Virus record (IMG/VR): IMGVR_UViG_3300023116_000092
Coordinates: 1-43,667 of that record
Strand: one strand, 5' to 3'
Length of the DNA: 43,667 nt
Source of the DNA: a virus
Part shown: piece after piece, positions 7,501-14,617 of the stretch
How positions within the stretch are numbered: the first letter of the stretch is position 1
Layout of the letters: each line of letters opens with the position of its first letter
The notes under the pieces: model-generated
The model's database searches: none
What the model was told of the DNA's origin: nothing
What the model saw: the letters and a program-made list of their open reading frames with translations, nothing else
Position numbers and translations under genes: made by a program

Positions 7501-10418
7501 TTATTTACGCGAAAATCAATGAACTGCAACCCTATGTCAATCCGAGCGAATCCAACGAACCAATTGAAGACCATTCGCAACTTGCGCGACAAACACATGA
7601 TGTGAGTGAAGAGATATTCAACGGTATCGTCAAACCTGCGTTTGAGTTTCACTTTGGAAAGAAGGCTTTTGGCTATGAAGGCATGAGCGCCGAAGAGAAC
7701 AACGACGCGTGGGCGCACACCGTTTACGGTATGCACATTGCAGAATACATTGCCGCAAATCTCACGCCCGAAGAGCGTGATGAGATGATGCGTAAGGGTA
7801 TTACAGCACACGGTCACAAAAGCGCCAAATCCATCAGCAAATTGGTTGATAACGAGACTTTTCGTCGTCTCAACAACTTGCAAGTAAAACGCTCAAACTA
7901 CGACTCAAAAGGAGACTTCCGTCAACTTAGCGACTTTTTCCCCGAACATGTGAAAGGGCATGAAGTTGCTACGCATGTCTTTTCCAAAAACAACGGCGAC
8001 CGAAAGTCGGAGGCTATTTTCAAACGAGTGATGAAAGAAGTCACTCAAGCCGCGGAAGAGCAGGGCATTTCGTTTGAGGATGCGTTCATGGCTCGCTACT
8101 ACTCGCATAAAAAATTGGGTGAAGCGGTTGATGTCCCCGCGCCTTCTCAAGTCACAGACAGGACGCGAAGAGGGAGCCGTCATGTCAAAAGCGTGCTTGA
8201 CCTTATCAAGAACCCCAACAATTTACACAAAGAAATAAGCGACGCTTACCACATTCGCTATGATGAGGGTGGCGTTCACAAACTCAATAGCGAAACTCAC
8301 AATTTGCTTCACGGGGGCGATTCGGTAAAGTATCATGGCAAAGCCGTTTCAATGGACGATGAGTTTAACGCTATTCAAGATGTGATGGGGCATACAATCA
8401 AACATTTGGAAGGGGGTAGCGATAGGAACATTTTGGCGACGGGTATTCGTCTTCCCGCAGGAAAAATGCAAGAGAATATCTTCCCGCGAGGTAGCAAAGA
8501 GGATTTGACGCGCCGATATAAAAGAATGAGGGAGATGGCTCACTCTCTCGGTGATGACACGGTTGTAACGAATCCGAATCACACGCTTAGTGAAAAGACA
8601 TTGCGATTTGGCGGCGGCGGTCTTGACAAGGCTCCTTTGATACCGCTTTACACCAGCAAAGAATACATGAACAAACACGGCAGGTCTGTCCCTCTCAAAG
8701 CAACCATCAACAAAGACGCGCTTAAACAAGGCCACATCGTATTTCAATCGCCCGAAATCGCTCCAAACTGTTTACCGAACGGTATGCGTAAAAACATGTT
8801 TGTTTCGCGAGACGCGATGATGGCTGTCAACCCGATGCTCCAACCTCACACATTTGGATTGGAGAACTCATTCGGGCAACAAACCCCCTTTGATGCGCGA
8901 GCGCAAAGCGCGAATGACCTCACCGAACTCAAACTTGCTTCTGCTGATGTTGTCATTGATGATTCGCTTATCACCAAAGAAGACGGGAAGCCTCAACCTG
9001 TCAAGTTCATGCATCGCATTTTTGATTTGGAAGACATGCAACATTTGCGCGGATTCACAGGTGATTGGGTTATCTCACTCTACCCGCAAGGTGAGCATGT
9101 GATTGCGACCAAAGACAAAAAAGGCATCACGGCATACGGTGTTGATGGAGAGGTGAAGTTGGATGAGGCTATTTTGGAGGAAGCGGATAAGGTCTACGAA
9201 AAGGACTTCACGGTTCACGCGATTCTTCATGATGGACTGATGACTGTTGTTGACTTGCTCAAGACGGCGGACGAGGACACGCACAACATGCCGACGAAAG
9301 ACCGCATACGCCACCTTCGCGCTCAATACGAGTCCAGCGAACACATCAAAATGCCCGAACCTATCAACACCAAGCGTAGCGACGATGAAGGATTGCAGAC
9401 TGCAATTGAAGGGTTGCGGGGAGAGCAAAACATTGACATTCTTCTCCGCGATGCGAACGCGACTTACATGAAAGGAGAGCCTCGCCACCCCAAGTGGGTG
9501 TTGTTGAGCAAAGAGAAAATGGTTGATGTGGTCATCCTTTCGCGCGCTGGTAAAAACTACACCGTCGGTGTCGGTCCACTCATGCATCCCGAAAATTACG
9601 GGAAGCGCGCACAGGAACACGAAGGCGAGCATTACATGATGGTCGGCAACGCGAAGGGTCCGCGGGGTTTGAATGTCGGAGACTTCGCCACAGTCCGTTG
9701 CACAGGCGTCAGCGCTTCAAAGGGTGAATATCCTGTCTACCGCATACGCTCTGCAAAAATCACGGACAACGAACCGCTCGCCGCTGATAGCGTTGAAACG
9801 CTCGCGATTCTTGCTGGTGAGCAACATGTCGCCCAACGCGTGGGTATCAAGAAGGGGCAAATCGTCATCAACTTCCCCGCGTTTGATGATGATGTGATTT
9901 GTAAGACGCGCAAAGAAGAAGGTGTTTGGTTTGTTGAACCTCAAACCACGACATGGGGCAATGAATACCTTGTGCGTTTAGCCGAAGACCAACAGGTGTA
10001 TTGGGAGTATCAAGCGGCTTTGTTGTTGAAGAAAGCAGAAGTGGAGGAACCCGAATACGATGAGGTCAAACCCGAACCACCAGCAGGGCATAGCAAGAAA
10101 CCAAAGAAGGTGCTGGAAGAGGAAGAGGAAGTTATCAAGCGCGGTCTTGAATTGGCGGAGCGCGGATTAGAACATCTCGCTAAAGAGAAGATTACCAGCA
10201 CAGGTGTGCAGGGTTTGGGCATCGGATATGCAACCCCCGATGAACATCCGCGCGGACCTACTCAAAACATCAACGATGAAACGCTCCCCGATTTTGACCC
10301 CGCGGCGCGCAAAGACGATGAGTTAAAGCCCGCGACTGAAAAGAAAACCAAGCGACTGCGAAGCACAGAAGGCGAAGAAGCGGTGTTAGAGGATGATGGT
10401 GTCGTCGCGCTTCAATGA
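4575..10418 (+). CDS. 1947-residue multidomain virion-module protein with a degenerate ATP-dependent DNA ligase-like region
   Basis: Start is GTG at 4575 behind GAGGTGA (4564-4570). Residues 1-1300 are mostly charged and helical and match nothing I know. Residues about 1470-1737 follow the order of an ATP-dependent DNA ligase: a strand pair where motif I should be (GFTGDWVISLYP, 1493-1504), a motif III/IIIa-like TVHAILHDG then VVDLLKTADED and KDRIRHL, a motif IV-like ILLRDANATYMKGE, a motif V-like KWVLLSKEKMVDVVIL (1640-1655), then an OB-fold-like segment (LNVGDFATVRC ... YPVYRIRSAKI). The nucleotide-binding Lys of KxDG is absent, so catalysis is unlikely. The C-terminus is acidic and coiled. 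Genes between portal and protease often encode MuF-type or polyvalent proteins packaged into the head; that role here is inference. Confidence 0.75.
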   Translation: MRENASQYHARVVNEFYDALVKGEDARNEAANVLFSAQNLLNHDIAYIPLRKEAKEYLATMMEKPKYYEEAKTITARSTKHEPSRRPQHRAIPLFTVDDWMTAKENGDMKAIDRMVRQATGWRMQTMRNTEEHDVIDQPHHPIRAQGLFPDYDNLPSYESIPITHGLMRKMFARDKAFEFNKAMVKAAKKLHPRLKKNDMLGNWSGNNFTINKMFNIGFEDFKKDYMKKFPEAEQQEEMKQFFIWAKQWENEGIPRDLILRVGFHTVQNSKGENKLMVRNDAGKLFTKLVKDNAAIHLENGSWTYPSMERIGIDAYRDGVYMLPNDMIRDIMHWKINGAESEKELNNIVEGNTEVASYMKLHGRVFNAALRHSYAGGALKRGYSHMAPNRMLQDGELRARLEASPKEFADELFENLKLGRRFSLIRDVKEGVASSLDYEAAVDELIGQDPDIEVEGYGPYPHYIIDGGDEYIAMTHEPPDIKKLKEHGFFATESGEKLFEEFAKKAAQQMTIEGKADLIMESMNDFHYTSDFDEDWINPKDAKEVKTLLGIMSEMMGAHGAQNEEWDDIGQLREDAMPGVWFDTLRGEEGVPERLIMPSFRQDFPNRAEGTQEGPKAGRKKDKRKDAYKKSGNEALDEQNKARMETVAVKNGYTEGQIANLKNKFDRDEEVFIELKDQSNPAAATRAIGAEATADMEDYTKDMPLPRVPASDSLAGFIGAEANLNPDERDELGMLSMDGLHEDHNIVSNHPMSEVQLLRDNAITKNHDRRFFSEQLKGNTLKRFDYDRLKPEHTLRIPIGMMGSHEPLDIGDPVALEDWKSRNHASSRRSDPTGQFRGAEQVHRELTGAVDTEGRQHSSFYTLDEYQKYLDALQRGEFYAPEQLMHGALTKNQLLREVMATEGLDIENSERQMRKLKKRIKEYEEQSNENSLMPFGMTQHGEEYVIAPDISALAYERKTELTNALRFEKDDAKRDIIYAKINELQPYVNPSESNEPIEDHSQLARQTHDVSEEIFNGIVKPAFEFHFGKKAFGYEGMSAEENNDAWAHTVYGMHIAEYIAANLTPEERDEMMRKGITAHGHKSAKSISKLVDNETFRRLNNLQVKRSNYDSKGDFRQLSDFFPEHVKGHEVATHVFSKNNGDRKSEAIFKRVMKEVTQAAEEQGISFEDAFMARYYSHKKLGEAVDVPAPSQVTDRTRRGSRHVKSVLDLIKNPNNLHKEISDAYHIRYDEGGVHKLNSETHNLLHGGDSVKYHGKAVSMDDEFNAIQDVMGHTIKHLEGGSDRNILATGIRLPAGKMQENIFPRGSKEDLTRRYKRMREMAHSLGDDTVVTNPNHTLSEKTLRFGGGGLDKAPLIPLYTSKEYMNKHGRSVPLKATINKDALKQGHIVFQSPEIAPNCLPNGMRKNMFVSRDAMMAVNPMLQPHTFGLENSFGQQTPFDARAQSANDLTELKLASADVVIDDSLITKEDGKPQPVKFMHRIFDLEDMQHLRGFTGDWVISLYPQGEHVIATKDKKGITAYGVDGEVKLDEAILEEADKVYEKDFTVHAILHDGLMTVVDLLKTADEDTHNMPTKDRIRHLRAQYESSEHIKMPEPINTKRSDDEGLQTAIEGLRGEQNIDILLRDANATYMKGEPRHPKWVLLSKEKMVDVVILSRAGKNYTVGVGPLMHPENYGKRAQEHEGEHYMMVGNAKGPRGLNVGDFATVRCTGVSASKGEYPVYRIRSAKITDNEPLAADSVETLAILAGEQHVAQRVGIKKGQIVINFPAFDDDVICKTRKEEGVWFVEPQTTTWGNEYLVRLAEDQQVYWEYQAALLLKKAEVEEPEYDEVKPEPPAGHSKKPKKVLEEEEEVIKRGLELAERGLEHLAKEKITSTGVQGLGIGYATPDEHPRGPTQNINDETLPDFDPAARKDDELKPATEKKTKRLRSTEGEEAVLEDDGVVALQ

Positions 10419-10426
10419 GGGTTTCA

Positions 10427-10434
10427 TTGATATA
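10427..10434 (+). promoter_or_regulatory. Candidate archaeal TATA box for a leaderless capsid transcript
   Basis: TTGATATA lies 25-32 bases before the ATG at 10459, inside the longest intergenic spacer of the window (40 bases). No good ribosome site precedes that ATG. In archaea a TATA element about 26-27 bases upstream of the start is what a leaderless transcript would show. The match to TTTATATA is imperfect and there is no clear BRE, so this is a candidate only. Confidence 0.3.
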
Positions 10435-10458
10435 GCATGAAGTAAAGTCGCGAAAGCA

Positions 10459-11868
10459 ATGGCGATTCTTGCGGCCCCCTCTTCTTCCTCGGACCCCATC
10501 ATTTTGAAGGGGTTCGGCGATGATTTGGTTGTTGCTGGATACGCGTCAGTTGAGATGGTTGACAAGCAGGGCGACCTCATCACCCGCTCGGCACTCAAAG
10601 ACGCTTTCAGCAAGTTCATGAAAGCCGAAGCATTTCGCAATGTGCAACTCGCACACTCTAACATTCAAGTTGGTAGCGTTATTGATTCTTACACCGACTC
10701 CAACGGTCGCCTGTGGAAGTCCGAAGTGGACGACACGGGCATGTTCGTCGTCATCAAGTTGCGCGGCGACATTGAGAAGGCACGCGAAGTGGCTTCCGAA
10801 ATCCGCAAAGGGAACCTGCGCTCGTTCTCTATCGGCGGTCAAGCATTTGAGCGCGTCAACAAGAGCGACCAAACCCGCGGCGACTACCGCGAAATCCGTC
10901 GCATGGAACTCCATGAGGTTACGATTTGTGAGAAGGGTATCAACCCCGAAGCGCAGTTTCGCATCCTCAAGGAAGACACAGGTGATAATATGACCAACAC
11001 AATGAGCGAACTGCAAAGCGTCCTTGAACGCTTGTCAAAGAAACTTGACGAGAAAGAGGACAAAGACGAAGACAAAGAGAAAGGATTCATGCCCGACATC
11101 AACGACCTTGACGGCGACGGCGACAAAAAGGAGCGAATGCCCAAGAAGGAAAAGCCCCCAATGGACGACGACGAAGAAGACGACGAAGATGAGGACATGA
11201 TGTATTCCGATGACGAAGACAAAAACGACAAAGAGGATGAGAAAATGACGAAAGGAGACGACATGATTACGAGCGACTACCTATTGTGGCTTGAGCAAAC
11301 TGCAAAGAGCGCAGGGTTTGACCCCAATGCGGCTCGCGACCACTTCAACAAGGGCTACGGACCGGGCGAGTCGGGATACGACATGCGCGGACAGGGTTCC
11401 CTTGAAGGGGCTGGCGAAGACGATTCCGGCAAGCGCCCTCAACCAAACTTTGGTTCCGCACCAAGCGGTAACAAGAATGTCATCAAGAGCGAATACCTCA
11501 ACGCTGGAAATGTTTCACGGGCTGAGATTGAATCTGCTTACGAAGTGTTCAAGGCCGCGGCTACCGAGCAACAATTCAAGTCCGACTTGAACAACCACTT
11601 CACCGACCGCTTCCTCAAGGAGCAAAAGGCTGAGGCTGACGCAATCGCCAAGGCCAACTTTGACGCTCGCGAACCAATGGTTGAGTTGCAGAAGGCTGTT
11701 CTCGCGCTCAACGAACGCATTGACAATGTGTCTGCTGGCGGTTCAATGATTGCAAAGTCTGCGAACACCGCAACCGTTACCATTCCCGAAACTGCTGAAC
11801 TTGCAAACATGTCGTGGGACGATGTTCACCGACTTGCAGGCAAAGCACTCAAAGGAGGGGAATACTGA
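10459..11868 (+). CDS. HK97-type prohead maturation protease fused to acidic scaffold
   Basis: 469 residues. Residues 15-172 match the S78/U35 prohead protease family: His in LAHSN (H66), Ser in RSFSIGG (S124) and the downstream LHEVTICEKGINPEAQF block (151-167). The enzyme cleaves scaffold and other head proteins inside the procapsid. Residues 178-469 are scaffold-like: a coil (182-205), a very acidic stretch (about 198-265, with a DLDGDG metal-loop-like motif at 216-221) and long helices (355-425). The last 20 residues carry MSWDDVHRLA, shared with the protein at 3874-4224. The two functions are fused, as in several tailed viruses; two internal start sites could release scaffold alone. The stop overlaps the capsid gene (TGATG). 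Confidence 0.9.
   Translation: MAILAAPSSSSDPIILKGFGDDLVVAGYASVEMVDKQGDLITRSALKDAFSKFMKAEAFRNVQLAHSNIQVGSVIDSYTDSNGRLWKSEVDDTGMFVVIKLRGDIEKAREVASEIRKGNLRSFSIGGQAFERVNKSDQTRGDYREIRRMELHEVTICEKGINPEAQFRILKEDTGDNMTNTMSELQSVLERLSKKLDEKEDKDEDKEKGFMPDINDLDGDGDKKERMPKKEKPPMDDDEEDDEDEDMMYSDDEDKNDKEDEKMTKGDDMITSDYLLWLEQTAKSAGFDPNAARDHFNKGYGPGESGYDMRGQGSLEGAGEDDSGKRPQPNFGSAPSGNKNVIKSEYLNAGNVSRAEIESAYEVFKAAATEQQFKSDLNNHFTDRFLKEQKAEADAIAKANFDAREPMVELQKAVLALNERIDNVSAGGSMIAKSANTATVTIPETAELANMSWDDVHRLAGKALKGGEY
10981..10992 (+). promoter_or_regulatory. Internal ribosome site and ATG for a nested scaffold
   Basis: GGTGA at 10981-10985 is followed by ATG at 10990, in frame with the protease. The ATG falls exactly where the protease domain ends (codon 178). 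Spacing resembles the short spacings seen at accepted starts such as 14617. This mirrors the nested protease/scaffold arrangement of lambda C/Nu3. Confidence 0.4.
10990..11868 (+). CDS. Possible nested scaffold protein (in frame, 292 residues)
   Basis: If the internal ATG at 10990 is used, the product is residues 178-469 of the protease fusion: an N-terminal coil, the acidic segment, long helices and the MSWDDVHRLA tail. That is a complete scaffold without protease. Tailed viruses usually need many more scaffold than protease copies, and a nested start is a known solution. A second site, AAAGGAG with ATG at 11263, has a stronger ribosome match and would make a 201-residue form lacking the acidic stretch. 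Neither is proven from sequence; all product could instead come from the full-length fusion by proteolysis. Confidence 0.35.
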   Translation: MTNTMSELQSVLERLSKKLDEKEDKDEDKEKGFMPDINDLDGDGDKKERMPKKEKPPMDDDEEDDEDEDMMYSDDEDKNDKEDEKMTKGDDMITSDYLLWLEQTAKSAGFDPNAARDHFNKGYGPGESGYDMRGQGSLEGAGEDDSGKRPQPNFGSAPSGNKNVIKSEYLNAGNVSRAEIESAYEVFKAAATEQQFKSDLNNHFTDRFLKEQKAEADAIAKANFDAREPMVELQKAVLALNERIDNVSAGGSMIAKSANTATVTIPETAELANMSWDDVHRLAGKALKGGEY

Positions 11869-13034
11869 TGGCACGAAATTATGTAAGAACAGTTCAAGAC
11901 ATGGAGCGTTACTATTACGGTGGCGCTTCTCAGACCGGATACTCCTACGGAGCAGGTGACATTTTGAAGGCTGACGCGCCTTTGTTGTCCACCACCGCGG
12001 GAACCTATCAAGCAATCTATGGCCGAAAGGTTTGGTCGCAACTCAACCAAGAGTTCAACGCCTTCTCTATTCTGCCCAAGAAGCCTTGGGAGCGAAGTGG
12101 ATGGCGCATCCTCACGGAGCGCGCTTCGTTCACGAAGGGTGGCGGCATTGCCGAGAACGGCGTTCTTCCCGACACCTCCAAGCCGGAGTTCCTCCATGTG
12201 GCCGCAAAGCCCAAGACTGTCGCGCACACTTTTGACTTGTCCGAAGTGAGCATGTTCCTTTCCGACAAGGACGACGGTATGGGCGATGTGCGCCAAGTGT
12301 TGAAGGAAGAGATGGGTAAGCACCACGCTGAACACATCAACCGAATGCTCTTGCAGGATGTCACCACCACCGCAGGCAACGACTTTGAATCGCTTGACCG
12401 AATCACCTCTGACCCTGCCGTGATGACCACCACCCAAGCAGGTGTTGACGCTTTGACCGACCACGACATGTATTCCATCACTCGCGATGGTTCCGCCGCT
12501 TTCCACAGCGCGGAAGTGGATGTTGGTGGCGACGCTTCAACCGCCGCAACCAACCGCAACTTGTCCCTCAACCAAATGGACGGATTGTTCCAGCAACTTT
12601 GGACCCGTGGTGGTAACCCGAAGGTCATGCTGACGGGCTACGACACTTTGATGCGCGTTCAGCAATTGCTCCAATCCCAACAACGCTTCATGGACTCCAA
12701 GCGCGTTACCCCTTCCTACAACGGCGTGAAGGGTGTGCCGGGTCTTGAGGCTGGATTCATTGTCGCGACCTACAACGGCGTGCCTATGATTCCAACGAAG
12801 GACATGCCCGATGACACGGCAACCGCCAGCGGTTCTCTGTCGCGCATCTACTACTTGGACACGGACTACCTGTGGTTCCAAACTGCAATCCCAACGCAAT
12901 ACTACGAAAGCGGTATTGAAACGGGCGACCCATTCGCGATTAACCGTCTTGGACAAGAGGGGCTTTACCGAACGATGGGCGAACTTTGGTGTTCGTTCTT
13001 TGGCGCAAGCGGGAGCATTCGCAACCTACAATGA
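11868..13034 (+). CDS. Major capsid protein (HK97 fold)
   Basis: 388 residues. ATG at 11868 follows AAAGGAGGGG at good spacing and overlaps the upstream stop; a longer reading from 11814 would lie inside the scaffold gene and is not needed. Position directly after protease and scaffold, the length and the pattern all fit an HK97-fold capsid protein: an N-arm (1-60), a long helix region around KEEMGKHHAEHINRMLLQDV, NPKVMLTGYDTLMRVQQLLQ, a P-domain-like GFIVATYNGVPMIPTKDM and a C-terminal block ending LGQEGLYRTMGELWCSF. There is no long N-terminal delta domain, consistent with a separate scaffold. No internal insertion is obvious. Confidence 0.92.
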   Translation: MARNYVRTVQDMERYYYGGASQTGYSYGAGDILKADAPLLSTTAGTYQAIYGRKVWSQLNQEFNAFSILPKKPWERSGWRILTERASFTKGGGIAENGVLPDTSKPEFLHVAAKPKTVAHTFDLSEVSMFLSDKDDGMGDVRQVLKEEMGKHHAEHINRMLLQDVTTTAGNDFESLDRITSDPAVMTTTQAGVDALTDHDMYSITRDGSAAFHSAEVDVGGDASTAATNRNLSLNQMDGLFQQLWTRGGNPKVMLTGYDTLMRVQQLLQSQQRFMDSKRVTPSYNGVKGVPGLEAGFIVATYNGVPMIPTKDMPDDTATASGSLSRIYYLDTDYLWFQTAIPTQYYESGIETGDPFAINRLGQEGLYRTMGELWCSFFGASGSIRNLQ

Positions 13035-13049
13035 AGGAGATGATGAAAA

Positions 13050-13511
13050 ATGGCAACAACGAAAGATAACCGAGGAATCCGATATGTGTGTAGCGGAACG
13101 GCTACGACTACCGTGAACTTTGACATTGAATTGCAAGCAGGTGCGAGCAACAACGACAGCACGACATGGCTGGCAGGTGGAGCCGGGACTTACCCCGGAA
13201 CTCTTACGCCTTTTGAGCCACGACAGGCTGACGGCACGAACTCGTCTCAAAGCCCGCGATTGATTGGTCTTACGATGAGTTCTGCTCTTGCAGAAGGCGA
13301 CACGCTAACGCTCTCCAACGACCCAACGCAAGACGCAGGTGGCGCAGGTATCACAACCATTCTTGGTGTTTACACATCGCAGGTTGACGCGACCGCTTCT
13401 CTTGGTGTGAGCAAGACCAACGCGCTTGAGTTGACCTTTGATATTGAACTGACCAGCGACGGCACAACCAACGATACGACGGGTGCTGAACTGCTTCTCA
13501 TCGTGGTTTGA
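13050..13511 (+). CDS. Capsid-associated beta-rich protein (decoration-like)
   Basis: 153 residues, ATG at 13050 after GAAGGAGATGATG. The sequence is poor in charged residues, rich in Thr, Gly, Ala and Asp, and alternates in a beta-sandwich manner; it ends in the hydrophobic GAELLLIVV. No catalytic motif is visible. Its place directly after the capsid gene is typical of head decoration or capsid-stabilising proteins, which bind the outer capsid surface. The assignment rests on place and composition and is an inference. A head-fibre or neck role is possible. Confidence 0.65.
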   Translation: MATTKDNRGIRYVCSGTATTTVNFDIELQAGASNNDSTTWLAGGAGTYPGTLTPFEPRQADGTNSSQSPRLIGLTMSSALAEGDTLTLSNDPTQDAGGAGITTILGVYTSQVDATASLGVSKTNALELTFDIELTSDGTTNDTTGAELLLIVV

Positions 13512-13521
13512 GGTGTTCTTC

Positions 13522-13896
13522 TTGCCTACGATTACCTACCGAGGACCACGACGCGCTGGCGCGAACATGGGTTCTTTGGGTTGGTGGAGTTGGGGACAAG
13601 CGCGTGAAGTTAGCGCGGAGTGGCTTGAGTCTTACAGGTCATCCTTTGAGAACAACAAAGAGTTTCTCATTGAAGGCTTCGCTTACGAAGCCGCGACCGT
13701 GGACACAGGCAACGACGGCATCCCCGACATGGGATGGACGAAAGGCGACATTCTCGCGTGGATGGAAGAAGAGGGGATTGAATCCTCTTCCCTGTCCACC
13801 AAAAAGAAGTTGCTCGCGGCAATTGACGCGCACCTTAACCCCACCGAAGACTCTATGAACGAGGCAGAAGAAGCAGAACCAACAGGAGATGAATGA
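13522..13896 (+). CDS. Neck-region protein with HeH/SAP-like C-terminal domain
   Basis: 124 residues if started at TTG 13522, which lies six bases after GAGGTG; the reading MPTITYRGPRRAG resembles a natural N-terminus. ATG 13567 is the alternative. Residues about 71-106 form a helix-extended-loop-helix: GWTKGDILAWMEEEGIESSS, then TKKKLLAAIDAHL, the pattern of HeH/LEM/SAP/Rho-N domains that bind DNA or proteins. The last 18 residues are acidic. Such domains recur in small phage head and neck proteins. Exact role is unknown; a DNA-end or head-completion function is a guess from place. Confidence 0.6.
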   Translation: MPTITYRGPRRAGANMGSLGWWSWGQAREVSAEWLESYRSSFENNKEFLIEGFAYEAATVDTGNDGIPDMGWTKGDILAWMEEEGIESSSLSTKKKLLAAIDAHLNPTEDSMNEAEEAEPTGDE

Positions 13897-13897
13897 T

Positions 13898-14155
13898 ATG
13901 GCATTTGTAAGCGATAACAGACCCCACACTTTGGGCGACTTGATTGTGATTACCGGAACCGTCGCGAGCGGCGACACTTCCGTTGAATTGAGCGACTTCC
14001 TTTCCGAAGTCCTCATGGTCACGGCTGTGGCGAACACCGCGACTCCCGGCGGCTCACCTTTGACGGCTGGTATTGACACCACTTCCGCGACCCTTGTTCG
14101 CTTCGCGAACCCCGGTGCAAGCGGCGGTCGTTTGATGGTCTTCGGCAAGCGATGA
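13898..14155 (+). CDS. Small beta-rich structural protein
   Basis: 85 residues. ATG at 13898 is nine bases from GGAG (13885-13888); an in-frame ATG at 13889 is too close to that site. The protein alternates hydrophobic and polar residues (LIVITGTVASGDTSVELSDF, LMVTAVANT) and ends GRLMVFGKR, as small beta-barrel head or tail proteins do. The segment ASGDTSVELS recalls the capsid-side beta proteins of other tailed viruses. I do not recognise a specific family. Location between capsid and connector genes suggests a decoration or neck part. Confidence 0.6.
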   Translation: MAFVSDNRPHTLGDLIVITGTVASGDTSVELSDFLSEVLMVTAVANTATPGGSPLTAGIDTTSATLVRFANPGASGGRLMVFGKR

Positions 14156-14166
14156 GGTGATTCACC

Positions 14167-14340
14167 TTGTCCGACACAAAAGTGTTTGAGTTCACACCCA
14201 ACGAAGGGTGCGAGACAGGCGCGAGTGTGGCCGGTGGCGTGCAGAAGGTCCTTGACGACTACACCAGCGGGAAGACGGTTGAGGGTATCACCTCTTACAC
14301 CATGCAGGGCAACCTCTATGTCGTAGTCGTCACCTCGTGA
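14167..14340 (+). CDS. 57-residue protein with TTG start
   Basis: TTG at 14167 lies six bases after a full GAGGTGA (14154-14160), and the frame runs 57 codons to TGA at 14338. It fills what would otherwise be a 195-base gap in a tightly packed operon. The sequence begins MSDTKVFEFTPNEGCE, has a helix (VQKVLDDYTSG) and ends in a strand, NLYVVVVTS. It has one cysteine. It looks like a small alpha/beta virion protein, but I do not recognise it. The following gene begins after a further GAGGTGA that overlaps this stop. Confidence 0.55.
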   Translation: MSDTKVFEFTPNEGCETGASVAGGVQKVLDDYTSGKTVEGITSYTMQGNLYVVVVTS

Positions 14341-14350
14341 GGTGAGCGAC

Positions 14351-14617
14351 ATGGACTTGAGCGAACTGCAACGCCTTGAGAAACAAGGCTGGCGTAAGGC
14401 CGAAGAGTCAATGGTTAAGACCGATGAGCGCGACAAGTTGAAGGGTGTTGTCAAGCGTCAAAACATGAAGACGCGCAACATCCGAGACATCGTGAACATC
14501 GGTTCCGGCACGCGTTGCCGCTTCTGCGGCATGCTCCACTTTTGCTACCTTGAGCGATGCGGCGCGTGTAAGAAACCAATGCACTACAACCTTGCAAAAA
14601 CCGAAGAGGTGATTTGA
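14351..14617 (+). CDS. Basic zinc-ribbon protein, 88 residues
   Basis: ATG at 14351 sits six bases after GAGGTG; a GTG at 14342 lies inside that site and is less likely. Residues 1-50 are helical and basic. Residues 54-75 hold a zinc ribbon with C56/C59 and C70/C73, plus C65 between them. The stop overlaps the next ATG (TGATG). The basic helix with a zinc knuckle could bind DNA or a virion partner. It is one of a run of zinc proteins in the neck region; no family was recognised. Confidence 0.65.
   Translation: MDLSELQRLEKQGWRKAEESMVKTDERDKLKGVVKRQNMKTRNIRDIVNIGSGTRCRFCGMLHFCYLERCGACKKPMHYNLAKTEEVI

Noticed and set aside
6792-7883. Long minus-strand open frame (363 codons)
   Set aside because: It lies fully antisense to the 1947-residue gene, has no ribosome site or coherent protein pattern, and such mirror frames are common opposite genes with this codon bias.
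8970-9800. Active DNA ligase
   Set aside because: The KxDG nucleotide-binding lysine is absent and the whole motif I region differs, so an active enzyme is unlikely; only the fold resemblance is kept.
11814-11867. N-terminal extension of the capsid protein from an upstream ATG
   Set aside because: The added residues overlap the scaffold C-terminus in another frame, while ATG 11868 has a strong ribosome site and TGATG coupling.
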